In this document: in pieces, positions 8,833 through 18,342 of the stretch
How positions within the stretch are numbered: the stretch's first letter is position 1
How the letters are laid out: each line of letters begins with the position of its first letter
Assembly (NCBI RefSeq): GCF_014077005.1
Contig: NZ_JACGVC010000046.1
Coordinates: 1 to 64,000 of the forward strand
DNA from: Colwellia sp. MB3u-45
GTDB taxonomy: Bacteria > Pseudomonadota > Gammaproteobacteria > Enterobacterales > Alteromonadaceae
Length of the DNA stretch: 64,000 nt
Direction: 5' to 3'
Translations under genes and position numbers: made by a program
The notes under the pieces: model-generated
Seen by the model: only the letters and a program-made list of their open reading frames with translations
Told to the model about the DNA's origin: nothing
The model's database searches: none

Positions 8833-11800
8833 ATGACGTATACCAAGCAATACCTGTTTATTCTACTACTTTTTGTTGTGTCTAGCGCACAAGCAGAACT
8901 GCCGCCCCAATTACCCTCCCCTCTAGATAACTTGACGATTTACTCTAGCGCGGCCATCACCATGGGTGCGAGTTCAATCGTTGGTGGTAATATTCAAGTA
9001 GAGGCCGCTGCCACGATAGGTGCAAGCTCAACCGTCAGTGGCCACCTTATCGCCGGAGCCGCTGTCACACTTGACGCCACTGTAAAAATTGGTGGCTTTG
9101 TTGAGGCCCGTGACGCGGGTACGATTGGTGCAGACTCAACGGTTGCGGGCCACTTTACCACCGGAGACGCAGCAACACTTGGCGCCACGACCATAGATGG
9201 CAATATTATTGTTGGTGGCGACCTTACGGCTGGCGCCGCGATACTTGTCGGTACCAAGGCAGTGATCGGGGGCAATGTTAGGTCCGGAGCTTCCTCATCC
9301 ACAGACTTTGGCGCAAATTCAATAGTTAACGGCGATGCGACAGCCGGAACCGCCCTAACACTCGGTGCCGATGTCGTCATTGGCGGCAATGCTCAGGCTG
9401 GGAGCGGCGCTGTAGCGCTTGGTGTAAATTCAGCAGTAGCAGGTAATGCTAGAGCCGGAACTAGTGTTACGCTAGCCGCAGATGCAACTGTTGGGGGGAC
9501 AATTACAGAAAACAGTAGTGAGACATTTTCTAATGCCCCCAAAGAGCCGATAGATGATCAGAGTCCGGAACTTGCGGCTGTACAAGCAGATCTAGCCGCT
9601 ATGCAAGCTCCGGCAGCAAATCAACTCACTACGTCGATGACCGTAAGTACAACACTGAAAAAAGGTGTTTATCATACAACAGCACTAACCACCACTGCTG
9701 GCATCACCATTACCTTGGATGGCGAAGGTGTAGATGGCCATTGGCTTATCAATAGCGACTCCTTCGTTGCCTTTGGTGCCAGTACGGTAATTGAATTAGT
9801 CAATGTAACCCCCAACAGCACCATCACTTGGAATGCAGGAGGCTACATATCTGCAGGCGCAAGTGTCAATCTAGTCGGGTCTTTTTTTGCCGGCTCTTAC
9901 ATCCTCACTGGTGCAAGTACTACGCTAGAAGGCGTCAGTGATAGTTGCGGTGGTTTTTTCACCACCACTGGCGCTGTTACCTTAGGTGCCAGTAACTTAA
10001 TTGGCACCGTTGGTTGTAAAGCTACACCACTACTAGAATACCGCTTCGAGGAAGCTACTTGGAATGGTAGTCCCGGTGAGATTTTCGACCACACCGGTAA
10101 TAACTACAATGCTCAGGTTAACAATAATTCTACACCTCAAATCGCTTCGCCAGCCCTCACAGGTAATCCTGGCACTTGTGGTTATGCTAGTCAAAATGAT
10201 GGGTCTATTCAGGCAACAGACTTGCCATTAAATACCACCACTAATGGCATAAAAACCACAGTAACCTTCTGGATGAATTGGAATGGCGAAGATAGTGTCA
10301 TGCCTATTGGTTGGCATCGTTACGATATCTGGATGGTCGCTGGCTCAATAGGATTTAACACTGGAAATAATGATATCTATGGTATTTCCAGTGCTGGGTT
10401 AGCCAATGGCTGGCATCATGTCGCTGTCGAGTTCACCAACGGTAATGTCACTCGTAACCGCATGCACATCGACGGTATAGAACAAGAGCTAACTCAACTT
10501 TATGGCTCACCAAACAACAGTCAAGCTTATGTTGCTAGCGAACTACGCATAGGTGGTTGGTCATATAATGCTGGTTATGATTTTCACGGTCTAATCGACG
10601 AGGTACGCCTCTACCAAAGTGCTTTAACCACAGGCCAAGTAGAAACTATTATGGCTGAACGGCATCCTTGCTTAACCACAACAACACCAACACCTTTGGC
10701 CGTATATCGTTTCGATGAGCCCACATGGGCAGGCAATGCCAAAGAAATTATTGATGAAACCGGTAATTTTAATACACAAGCGATTAATGGCGCTTTCACT
10801 AAATCAGTAAATCCTTCAATTGAGGGTAACCCAGGAACCTGTGGTTATGGCAGCTTTGATGGTGACAATGATTACATAGCGCTACCTAATAGTTTTGAAA
10901 ACTTAACCGGCAGCTTCACCATAACAGCTTGGATCAACCCAAGTAATCTTGATCCTGGTTCGAGAATATTTCTTGATGATGAAAATGACACCCAAGGTTT
11001 TGGTTTTAGTTTAGGTGATCTAGGTAACGGCCAGCTAAGATTTTATTCTCGCGCTATTAACCCTGTTAGTGTTGATACCACGACCTCTATTACGCCAAAT
11101 ACATGGACTTTTGTTGCGGCCGTACACAACAGTGTGACCAAAACTAGGCAGATTTATATTAATGGTGTTGCACAAACCCTTACAGGAGTCAGCACTAGCG
11201 ATACCTACACGGGCACTTGGGGAGAAGATAATGGCCCCACAACTATTGGCGGAGAAACAGATTTAGGTGAGATCAACAATCGATTTACTGGAGATATCGA
11301 TGAAGTAAAGGTCTATAGCGGTGCTTTGACTGAAAACCAAATTTCAGCTGTTTATACTGAAACTCATGCTTGTATCCCTGCTATTCACCATTATGAAATT
11401 GCTCATGATGGCCAAGGCTTAACCTGTGACGAGGAGACTGTGTTAATTAAAGCCTGTAGCAATGAAAACTGTTCCAATTTGAGTACTGAATCAGTAACAC
11501 TTGATTTTCTGGCTAACGCTGCTGTTATTAGTTCTCCAAGCTTTGTCGGTAGTACTGACGTAGTTTTTAATCATAGCGTTGCTGAGACCCTGACTTTTTC
11601 GCTCGCCAATGCCACCATTACAGCGGCCAACCCTCTTGTATGTGACGATAGCAATGGCACTAGTTGTGAGATGATATTTACCGATGCGGGTTTCAGATTT
11701 CTCTATGGTGACAGCAATAGCACAACCTTGCCCAATCAAACTGCAGGTTCAGTATTTAGCGAAACTTTAAAGCTGCAAGCAGTGCAAAACAGTAATGGTG

Positions 11801-13488
11801 TCTGTACGGGTTTATTTAACAAGAAGACCAAGGTCGATTTATCGCAGGAAAACCTTGCACCTAATGGCACTAGTGGTCTCAGTTTTAGTATTGATGGTAA
11901 TGATATTGCAAAACACTCAGGCGTCACCCGTACCGAATTAATCTTTGGCGCCGACAGTATTGCAATAATACCGACACCCTTATATCACGATGCGGGACAA
12001 ATTCGTCTGCATGCCAATTATGACAAGAAAGACGTAACACTATTTGGCAGTAGCAATCCGTTCTGGGTCAGCCCAGCCGAGCTTGTGGTCAGTGCTACAT
12101 CAGGATTAAGCGACTTAGATGGCGCTACGGCAACCGCCAGCCCAACGCATGCTGCAGGCGAGAGTTTTACGCTAACCGTAAGTGCCTTCAATAGCCTTGG
12201 CGTCATCACACCAAACTATTCACCCGGAACAATACAGCTTAAGCTTGAGCGCACAGGTCCTACCTTAAATGATAGTGTCGACGGTGACTTAACTTATGCC
12301 GCAGCGAGCTCGCTAGCAACTAGTATTAGTCCGGTATTCGAAAGTGTGACGCTCAATAACTTTTCTTTAGGGCAGTCGGTTTATACGGCCGCGCAATATT
12401 CAGAAGTGGGTTTGCTAAATCTAGACCTTCAAGACAGTAATTATGGCAATGCCGGTATTGTGATTGATGCTACTGATATCAATATTGGTCGCTTTATTCC
12501 TGATCATTTCACACAAACCGTAGCAGAACATGGCGCTTTTATGGCGGTTTGTGATACAGCAACCACCTTTGCTTATAGTGGCCAAAAAAATGCCGCTAAC
12601 GATAGTATGGGGACAATTTCATACGCCATCAATCCGGTATTTGCCATTACCGCCCGTAACAAACAAGGTGCTATTACCCAAAATTATTATGAAGACAATC
12701 AAGGTAGCGCTAATGACTATATGAAGCTCAGCACGGCAAATGTAAGTATTACTGCGCCCACATTAGACCAAACAACAACTGGCGTTGATAATAACAAACT
12801 GCCCTTAACAGCCAATATGACTGCGGGTATCTTGAGTCAAAATGATTTAACCGCACAGCCTACCGTTGCATTACCCAAAGGGGTATTACACTACCAATTG
12901 TCAGAGAGTGATAACTTTTTTTATAACCGCTCTGCGAACACAAAAGTGCCGCCATTTAACTCAGATATTAACTTTTCTACTACGACTATCATAGACACAG
13001 ATACCGTCAACGTGACAAGCACAGTTGATGCCTCACCAAGCGGTGTTGAAATTCGATTTGGCCGCTTAGTGTTACAAAACAGCTTTGGACCTGAAACGTC
13101 AGACTTGCCACAACCGATGCAAATTGAACATTTGACTGACAATGGTTTTATTGTCAGCTCAGATAATAATTGCGTCAGTTATGATACCAACAAGATTACA
13201 CTGAGCAATATTAGTTTAGACCCTGCATTCACCGGTGTACTGCCAGACCCAGAATTGGCGGCAGCAAAGGGGGATTTCATTGCGGGTAAAACACGGACAA
13301 TTAAATTGGCCGCACCTGGTGCTCCACATCAAGGACAAATCCGTGTGTCGTATGATGCTTTAGATTGGTTGAAATATGATTGGAACCTTAATGGTGAATA
13401 TGAAGATGACCCTTCAGCGGTTGCCTCGTTTGGCCAGTTTCGAGGTAATGACAGAATCATCTCTTGGAAGGAAGTGTTTAATCAATAA
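8833..13488 (+). CDS. Giant modular secreted protein: beta-solenoid repeats, ice-binding-like region, two LamG domains, MshQ (DUF6701) C-terminus
   Basis: A 1551-residue exported protein with a signal peptide (about 1-21, ending SSAQA). Residues about 35-225 form Gly/Ala-rich repeats of about 17-20 residues with GASS, IGGN and AGAAVTLGA motifs, read as a beta-solenoid. Residues about 263-395 resemble the DUF3494 ice-binding-like fold (LKKGVYHTTALTT, then repeated GAS strands). Two LamG/concanavalin-like domains follow (about 400-608 and 619-845; each starts YRF(D/E)E.TW and ends IDEV.(L/V)Y..AL). Residues about 850-1551 match the MSHA biogenesis protein MshQ: HYEI, GLTCDEETVLIKAC and the C-terminal WLKYDWNLNGEYEDDPSA and FRGNDRIISWKE. 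Cysteines suggest periplasmic or extracellular disulfides. A probable pilus-associated or free surface adhesin; no other msh gene is present. A terminator follows directly. Confidence 0.8.
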   Translation: MTYTKQYLFILLLFVVSSAQAELPPQLPSPLDNLTIYSSAAITMGASSIVGGNIQVEAAATIGASSTVSGHLIAGAAVTLDATVKIGGFVEARDAGTIGADSTVAGHFTTGDAATLGATTIDGNIIVGGDLTAGAAILVGTKAVIGGNVRSGASSSTDFGANSIVNGDATAGTALTLGADVVIGGNAQAGSGAVALGVNSAVAGNARAGTSVTLAADATVGGTITENSSETFSNAPKEPIDDQSPELAAVQADLAAMQAPAANQLTTSMTVSTTLKKGVYHTTALTTTAGITITLDGEGVDGHWLINSDSFVAFGASTVIELVNVTPNSTITWNAGGYISAGASVNLVGSFFAGSYILTGASTTLEGVSDSCGGFFTTTGAVTLGASNLIGTVGCKATPLLEYRFEEATWNGSPGEIFDHTGNNYNAQVNNNSTPQIASPALTGNPGTCGYASQNDGSIQATDLPLNTTTNGIKTTVTFWMNWNGEDSVMPIGWHRYDIWMVAGSIGFNTGNNDIYGISSAGLANGWHHVAVEFTNGNVTRNRMHIDGIEQELTQLYGSPNNSQAYVASELRIGGWSYNAGYDFHGLIDEVRLYQSALTTGQVETIMAERHPCLTTTTPTPLAVYRFDEPTWAGNAKEIIDETGNFNTQAINGAFTKSVNPSIEGNPGTCGYGSFDGDNDYIALPNSFENLTGSFTITAWINPSNLDPGSRIFLDDENDTQGFGFSLGDLGNGQLRFYSRAINPVSVDTTTSITPNTWTFVAAVHNSVTKTRQIYINGVAQTLTGVSTSDTYTGTWGEDNGPTTIGGETDLGEINNRFTGDIDEVKVYSGALTENQISAVYTETHACIPAIHHYEIAHDGQGLTCDEETVLIKACSNENCSNLSTESVTLDFLANAAVISSPSFVGSTDVVFNHSVAETLTFSLANATITAANPLVCDDSNGTSCEMIFTDAGFRFLYGDSNSTTLPNQTAGSVFSETLKLQAVQNSNGVCTGLFNKKTKVDLSQENLAPNGTSGLSFSIDGNDIAKHSGVTRTELIFGADSIAIIPTPLYHDAGQIRLHANYDKKDVTLFGSSNPFWVSPAELVVSATSGLSDLDGATATASPTHAAGESFTLTVSAFNSLGVITPNYSPGTIQLKLERTGPTLNDSVDGDLTYAAASSLATSISPVFESVTLNNFSLGQSVYTAAQYSEVGLLNLDLQDSNYGNAGIVIDATDINIGRFIPDHFTQTVAEHGAFMAVCDTATTFAYSGQKNAANDSMGTISYAINPVFAITARNKQGAITQNYYEDNQGSANDYMKLSTANVSITAPTLDQTTTGVDNNKLPLTANMTAGILSQNDLTAQPTVALPKGVLHYQLSESDNFFYNRSANTKVPPFNSDINFSTTTIIDTDTVNVTSTVDASPSGVEIRFGRLVLQNSFGPETSDLPQPMQIEHLTDNGFIVSSDNNCVSYDTNKITLSNISLDPAFTGVLPDPELAAAKGDFIAGKTRTIKLAAPGAPHQGQIRVSYDALDWLKYDWNLNGEYEDDPSAVASFGQFRGNDRIISWKEVFNQ
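8935..9508 (+). repeat. Coding repeats of the beta-solenoid region
   Basis: About ten degenerate in-frame units of roughly 50-60 bases encode alternating GASSTV.G and AGAAVTLGA.. .IGGN strands. Repeats are clear at protein level and only partial at DNA level, so they are old or selected for divergence. Confidence 0.75.
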
Positions 13489-13498
13489 TAGTCAGTAA

Positions 13499-13537
13499 CC
13501 TTGAAATAATGACACTAAGGACTATTTCAAGGTTTTC
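13499..13537 (+). terminator. Rho-independent terminator of the MshQ-like gene
   Basis: A perfect 10-bp stem CCTTGAAATA/TATTTCAAGG with a 14-base loop, followed by TTTTC, begins 10 bases after the stop codon. Confidence 0.8.
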
Positions 13538-13943
13538 TATCAACGAGAGTACTAGTTATTAAGTCTACTGCTTAGAGGGTTGTTTTGTAGGTCGAACTTC
13601 AGTCCGTCAACCGTTTAGCAGACTAATTAATGTCATGGGCCAACAAACATCTACAGCGGCTATTATTGGGTTTGTCAGCCTTAATGCCAAACAAAGATAA
13701 ATAGCGATGTTAATTTCAGCTTAGACAATGATAATCAACTACCAAAGAGTGATTAACAATGGCGTAATGCTAATAAACGCAATTCCCTTTTTAAATTAAA
13801 AAGACCCGCTTTAAGCCATGCTACAATACTTGATGTGTGATGTTCTGGGATTAATGCTCCTGAATACTATCACTTGTATTTAAAATTTCCTCCCCCTCCC
13901 AATTTATTATTAAATAGCTAAAATTCAGAGATATAAGAGTATT
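13538..13943. other. Spacer upstream of mutM
   Basis: About 400 bases with no credible frame. A TACAAT hexamer at 13823-13828 might be a -10 element for mutM, without a good -35. A pyrimidine-rich tract lies at about 13887-13903. Confidence 0.4.
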
Positions 13944-14873
13944 ATGCCAGAGTTACCAGAAGTTGAAGTTTGTCGTTTAGGTATTACGCCCCATATTTCA
14001 GGGCAGGAAGTGGCCCACGTGGTGGTTCGCAATGCCAAATTACGCTGGCCTATTCCTGATGAAGTGCATAGTGTTGTTGGGCAAACCTTAGAAAAAATAG
14101 AGCGGAGATCTAAATATTTACTACTCAGGTTTTCTAGTGGCACCTTGTTATTACATTTAGGCATGTCGGGATCAGTGCGCATTCTTGAGCACGACACCCC
14201 GGCGATAAAGCATGACCATTTTGAGCTATTATTTGCTAACGACAAAATGTTGAGATTAAATGATCCGCGCCGTTTTGGTGCTGTATTGTGGTTTCCTGAG
14301 CATCATGACTTGCAAGGCTTATTGACCAAGTTGGGGCCAGAGCCACTAACAGATGACTTTACTTATGGGCATTTATTTGCCAAAGCCGGTAACCGAAAAG
14401 TGCCGGTTAAAACCTTCTTAATGGATAATCATGTTGTGGTAGGCGTTGGTAATATTTATGCCAATGAAGCACTATTTATCGCCAGCATTCATCCTGCTAC
14501 GCTAGTGAATAGCATCAGTGAAGCGAAGTTTAATGAATTAACCAATATTATTAAGCGGGTACTCGCTGCAGCCATTGCACTCGGTGGCACTACTTTAAAA
14601 GACTTTACACAGGCAGATGGTAAACCAGGTTATTTTGCCCAAAAACTTTTTGTTTATGGCCGTGCCGGTCAGCAATGTGATGGCTGCCAAAGTGTATTAG
14701 AAGAAATTCGTCAATCTAATCGCAGCTCAGTGTTTTGTCCACAATGCCAAGTTTTACCAGAAAACACCCCTAAAAATGTACAGAATAAAAAACTGAAAGC
14801 AAAAGTAAAAGTCACCACAAAGCAGCTTGCCGTTAAGAAAAAAGCGCTTAAAAGCAAAAGCGCTAACCAATAA
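13944..14873 (+). CDS. mutM: Formamidopyrimidine-DNA glycosylase (Fpg/MutM)
   Basis: A bifunctional DNA glycosylase/AP lyase of base-excision repair that removes 8-oxoguanine and formamidopyrimidines. The start MPELPEVE supplies the catalytic N-terminal proline (Pro2) and Glu3. Lys57 is conserved in RRSKYLLL, and the helix-two-turn-helix carries VGVGNIYANEALF. The C-terminal zinc finger (about 244-268) has CDGC and CPQC pairs. The family is usually about 270 residues. This protein is 309 residues because of a Lys-rich tail (about 275-309) that could add non-specific DNA binding. It starts at the ATG that leaves Pro as residue 2. It is convergent with the methyltransferase gene and lies near coaD, a common neighbourhood. 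Confidence 0.97.
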   Translation: MPELPEVEVCRLGITPHISGQEVAHVVVRNAKLRWPIPDEVHSVVGQTLEKIERRSKYLLLRFSSGTLLLHLGMSGSVRILEHDTPAIKHDHFELLFANDKMLRLNDPRRFGAVLWFPEHHDLQGLLTKLGPEPLTDDFTYGHLFAKAGNRKVPVKTFLMDNHVVVGVGNIYANEALFIASIHPATLVNSISEAKFNELTNIIKRVLAAAIALGGTTLKDFTQADGKPGYFAQKLFVYGRAGQQCDGCQSVLEEIRQSNRSSVFCPQCQVLPENTPKNVQNKKLKAKVKVTTKQLAVKKKALKSKSANQ

Positions 14874-14914
14874 CGGCTTAAAAAAGTTCAGGGCTCCCCT
14901 GTTTATTCTTGAAC

Positions 14915-14956
14915 TAAAGGCTATAAACTAAAGTCTGTAAATTAAAGGCGGTAAAT
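14915..14956. repeat. Three 14-bp tandem repeats (TAAAGGCGGTAAAT-type)
   Basis: Units at 14915-14928, 14929-14942 and 14943-14956 share TAAAG-N4-TAAAY. The last unit ends at the stop codon of the minus-strand methyltransferase gene. Confidence 0.75.
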
Positions 14957-15501
14957 TAACCTTTTATTTTAGCCATTTTATACAAATAAACTGGTGATTT
15001 ATAGAAGTCATCAAGCCGTATTATTTTTTCAGGCTGGCATGATGGCAAGGCAAAATTATTGCTGATCAAAAAGTCAACCTTGGGTTGTTTGGTCAGTAGT
15101 TTATGCTTGATTTTGTGCATTGCCTGCGGATATAAATAACAAACGATGACTGCGGCGGCGGGTAAGTTTACCTGATAAAAATTTTGCCGATACAAGGTGA
15201 GATTATTTAAACGCCCTATTTTTTTAAGTAATGTTGAGCTAAGCCACGGCAGTAAAGACAATTCATAGCCAATAACTTGCCTTTGGGGATTACGCTTGGC
15301 CATAGGTATCACAAAGTTGCCCCAACCACTGCCAAAATCAACAATAGGACCAGTACCCGTTTCATCCGCTAATGCTAGCATGGCTTTATAGGCCTTCTTT
15401 GAGCTTGGCATCGGGGATATACCTAACTTTATGGTGCTGTATATCAACGACATGGCAATAAACGCCATAGCGATTAACAGTAAAACATCAAATATTATCA
15501 A
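14956..15501 (-). CDS. Membrane-anchored class I SAM-dependent methyltransferase
   Basis: A 181-residue protein. The N-terminal hydrophobic helix (about 3-25) anchors it in the inner membrane. The Rossmann SAM motif I follows (about 52-64, VDFGSGWGNFVIP), with the acidic end of strand 2 in VIGYELS (about 75-81). Later strands are recognisable (VIVCYLYP, DFLISNNFALP). The substrate is unknown. It is shorter than most small-molecule methyltransferases but the core appears intact. The start is assigned to TTG at 15501. An internal ATG at residue 12 would cut the membrane helix, and neither has a strong ribosome-binding site. It is convergent with mutM. Confidence 0.7.
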   Translation of the reverse strand: MIIFDVLLLIAMAFIAMSLIYSTIKLGISPMPSSKKAYKAMLALADETGTGPIVDFGSGWGNFVIPMAKRNPQRQVIGYELSLLPWLSSTLLKKIGRLNNLTLYRQNFYQVNLPAAAVIVCYLYPQAMHKIKHKLLTKQPKVDFLISNNFALPSCQPEKIIRLDDFYKSPVYLYKMAKIKG

Positions 15502-16167
15502 GGGTTAATTCCACGACGGGCAGGTAGCACTATTTTTAGTCATACGTTAACCATGATTTTTTGCTTATGCAATGCCTTTTGCTGTTTTTACTTGGGTAAT
15601 CATGGCGATAATGTTAAATAACCTTGCCAAGTAAATAAACACGAGTAAAGCTGCTCAGAGCAGATTTACTTTAATCTTGAGCCAATAAGCCAAGCTAATC
15701 GTTTGGATTTAAAAGAAAATTAATACCAACGTGATTGAATTCACTCATGATAAAAGCTGGTGTGGCCAGCAATACTTTACAAAAAATGAACTGTTTCATA
15801 AAGTATTGGCATTCAAAAGCTATTTACTGACTTTCATTCACTGTACAATAGTGTTTTGCACAGTATGGTTATACTGATTTTGGCACTTATACTGTTAACG
15901 ACAGTATTTTATCGCTTGTAAAGTGAACGCCATGAATAAATTCAGATAATCCGGTAAGAGATAAAGCACTTGAGCTGTCGATAAATGAATTGCCTATTAA
16001 GGCACTTTTAATGCCTATCGGTGTTGTTTTATGAGTATTAGAGCCTATTACTTTATAAAATGCCTGAAAAGCGCTAAAGTTTCATTATTGGGATTATAAA
16101 TCAATGCATATGGCAGGTTTTTAGTTGTTTACAGAACTCTTATTCAAATATCAGGTTAAATAACTTA
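15502..16167. other. Spacer with repeated CAGTAT/ATACTG palindromes
   Basis: Among 666 bases without a gene are AATACTTTA (15771-15779) matched by TAAAGTATT (15799-15807), CAGTAT-N4-ATACTG (15861-15876) and ATACTG-N7-CAGTAT (15889-15907). The clustering suggests regulatory or structured DNA ahead of the 107-residue gene or the methyltransferase, but no known site is matched. Confidence 0.45.
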
Positions 16168-16491
16168 ATGAAATCTTATGAAAATATTGCCGAATTAATT
16201 GAAAACTTAACGTTAGAAGTTAAAGCAATTAACGATGAAATTGCTACCCTGCAGGCAGAGCCTCAGAGCTTTAATGAACAAATTATTTTTCAATATATTG
16301 CGACAGCTAGTACCGGAAAAACAAAAGATTTTGTGCGTTCGTTAGGCGTAAAGTCTGAGCGTGGTTCGCTATTTTCTTCGGGTGATGTCAGCAAGTTGAT
16401 AAAAGCGGGTAGCGATGATATTTCATCTGAGTTACTTGCTATAGCGCGAAAGGTCGCTAACACTAAAAATAAAAATGGTAAGTTACGTTAA
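16168..16491 (+). CDS. Uncharacterised 107-residue protein
   Basis: I do not recognise this protein. It is small and soluble with no signal peptide. The N-terminal part (about 8-34) is predicted coiled coil (ENLTLEVKAINDEIATLQAE). The middle is FNEQIIFQYIATASTGKTKDFVRSLG, and the basic C-terminus ends NTKNKNGKLR. The middle section followed by GDVSKLIKAGSDDISSELL could be helical DNA-binding material, but that is a guess. The ATG start fits the reading frame and composition of neighbouring genes. It lies 107 bases upstream of the cold-shock gene on the same strand, so cotranscription is possible. Confidence 0.65.
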   Translation: MKSYENIAELIENLTLEVKAINDEIATLQAEPQSFNEQIIFQYIATASTGKTKDFVRSLGVKSERGSLFSSGDVSKLIKAGSDDISSELLAIARKVANTKNKNGKLR

Positions 16492-16598
16492 AACGTAAAC
16501 TGTTTTTTGCTAAAATAGCGCAAATAATTTTAAGTTCTGATTTGTAATGGTGATAGCAAGTCAGAATTATATTTTTCACCGAAGACAAAGAGAATAAT

Positions 16599-16805
16599 AT
16601 GAGCAAAGGTATAGTTAAGTGGTTTAATGCAGATAAAGGTTTCGGCTTTATTACTCCAGAAGATGGCAGCAAAGATTTATTTGTTCATCATTCAGAGATC
16701 CAATCTGGTGGTGAATACGCAACATTGGCCGACGGCCAAGCTGTTGAGTTTGAAGTTGGCCAAGGTCAAAAAGGTCCATGTGCTAATAAAGTAGTTGCTG
16801 TTTAA
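16599..16805 (+). CDS. CspA-family cold-shock protein
   Basis: A 68-residue single cold-shock domain that binds single-stranded RNA/DNA and acts as an RNA chaperone. RNP1 is KGFGFI (about 14-19) and RNP2 is LFVHHS (about 28-33). The start [14 protein letters not shown] is canonical and preceded by AAAGAGAA. Length is typical. Which paralogue (CspA, CspD or CspE-like) cannot be decided. The 107-base 5' region could hold a cold-shock leader, but no cold-box sequence was recognised. A hairpin terminator lies about 140 bases downstream. Confidence 0.95.
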   Translation: MSKGIVKWFNADKGFGFITPEDGSKDLFVHHSEIQSGGEYATLADGQAVEFEVGQGQKGPCANKVVAV

Positions 16806-16942
16806 GCGCTAGCACATAAGTAACCTGAGCTAAGGATAAGCCAATGGCCTGATCTCGATATAACGTCGTTATTAGGCATAAAGTTAATTCATATATTTAA
16901 TTTTTAAGTACTATGAAACACTTATCCAGCGTAAGGTTAAAT

Positions 16943-16979
16943 AAGCGAGTGCGTAATACGTACTCGCTTGTTTATATTT
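16943..16979 (+). terminator. Hairpin terminator after the cold-shock gene
   Basis: The 8-bp stem AAGCGAGT/ACTCGCTT with an 11-base loop is followed by GTTTATATTTA. It lies in the convergent gap between the cold-shock gene and coaD. The remainder of that 400-base gap holds only a pyrimidine-rich tract and a short direct repeat (TGCTTATTG) just before the coaD stop. Confidence 0.6.
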
Positions 16980-17207
16980 ATTAAGAGAAAACCTGGCTTC
17001 TATTACCCTTTCATTTCCACTTTTCCTTGTACTTCCCCTGTTACCTTCGCCCGTTACTGACAAGATAAGCATAATGCCTTTTTATCTGCTACTTGTGACT
17101 TTAAGCTATTACTCAGTATATTAAGCTCAAAAGTGGCAAATAAGCGACTGTTGTTCATTTGCCTAGATGACAATAAACGACAGAGCGCAATATTGTGCTT
17201 ATTGTGC

Positions 17208-17732
<525 letters not shown>

Positions 17733-17789
17733 CTATTGTAATTGTTGAAGCCACTAATTTCAAAGCAATCAAATAATTTAAACACCGCC

Positions 17790-18170
17790 CTATTGTTTCA
17801 GCTTAGCTAACATGGCCGTCATTTGATCATTAATCATATTTAACGCTTTGTAAGGGCGGATCATTACTTTGAATTCAGTGATTTTTCCTTGCTCATTCCA
17901 TGTGATCATATCAATACCATTGATGTCGATACCCTGTATGTTTAACGAAAACTCTAATACCGCTGAATTAGCGCCTAAAAACTCTCTATCGTAATTGAAT
18001 GTACCATTTAGAAATGTATGAAAGGCCGCCGTTAAGTACATGCTGACCATTTTTTTTCCTTGGATAGGTGTATGGATAACAGGTGAAAATAGGGTGACGT
18101 CGTCAGCAAGCAAAGTAGAAACCTGATCAATTGCTTTATTTTTTATCAAAGTGTGCCAATGATTAAGCAT
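17790..18170 (-). CDS. SnoaL-like (NTF2-fold) protein
   Basis: A 126-residue protein with the cone-shaped NTF2-like pattern: an N-terminal helix pair (LNHWHTLIKNKAIDQVSTLLADDVTLFSPV), the GKKMVSMYLTAAF loop, then beta strands (INGIDMITWNEQGKITEFKVMIRP). Members are small-molecule-binding proteins or enzymes (isomerases, cyclases); the ligand is unknown. The ATG at 18170 is preferred because AAAGGA lies about 8 bases upstream. An in-frame GTG at 18203 would place that ribosome-binding site inside the gene. It is divergent from the TetR regulator, which may control it. Confidence 0.75.
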   Translation of the reverse strand: MLNHWHTLIKNKAIDQVSTLLADDVTLFSPVIHTPIQGKKMVSMYLTAAFHTFLNGTFNYDREFLGANSAVLEFSLNIQGIDINGIDMITWNEQGKITEFKVMIRPYKALNMINDQMTAMLAKLKQ

Positions 18171-18342
18171 TTTTATTATTCCTTTTGTTTGGTTTTTGTT
18201 CACTGTAAACTAAGATGCAACCAAATCTAACAGGTATCAATATTAAGCTTACTTAAAGTATTTACTCGAAATGCTTTAATTATCGCTGATTTTGATAGTA
18301 TGATGGAAAAATATCTAACAACCAATACAAGAAGTAGTGTCC

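Noticed and set aside
8994-9389. 131-codon minus-strand frame inside the MshQ-like gene
   Set aside because: Mirror of the Gly/Ala repeat coding sequence; Pro/Ala/Val-only composition.
15841-15900. Sigma-54 promoter around TTGGCAC
   Set aside because: The matching GC element at the right spacing is missing.
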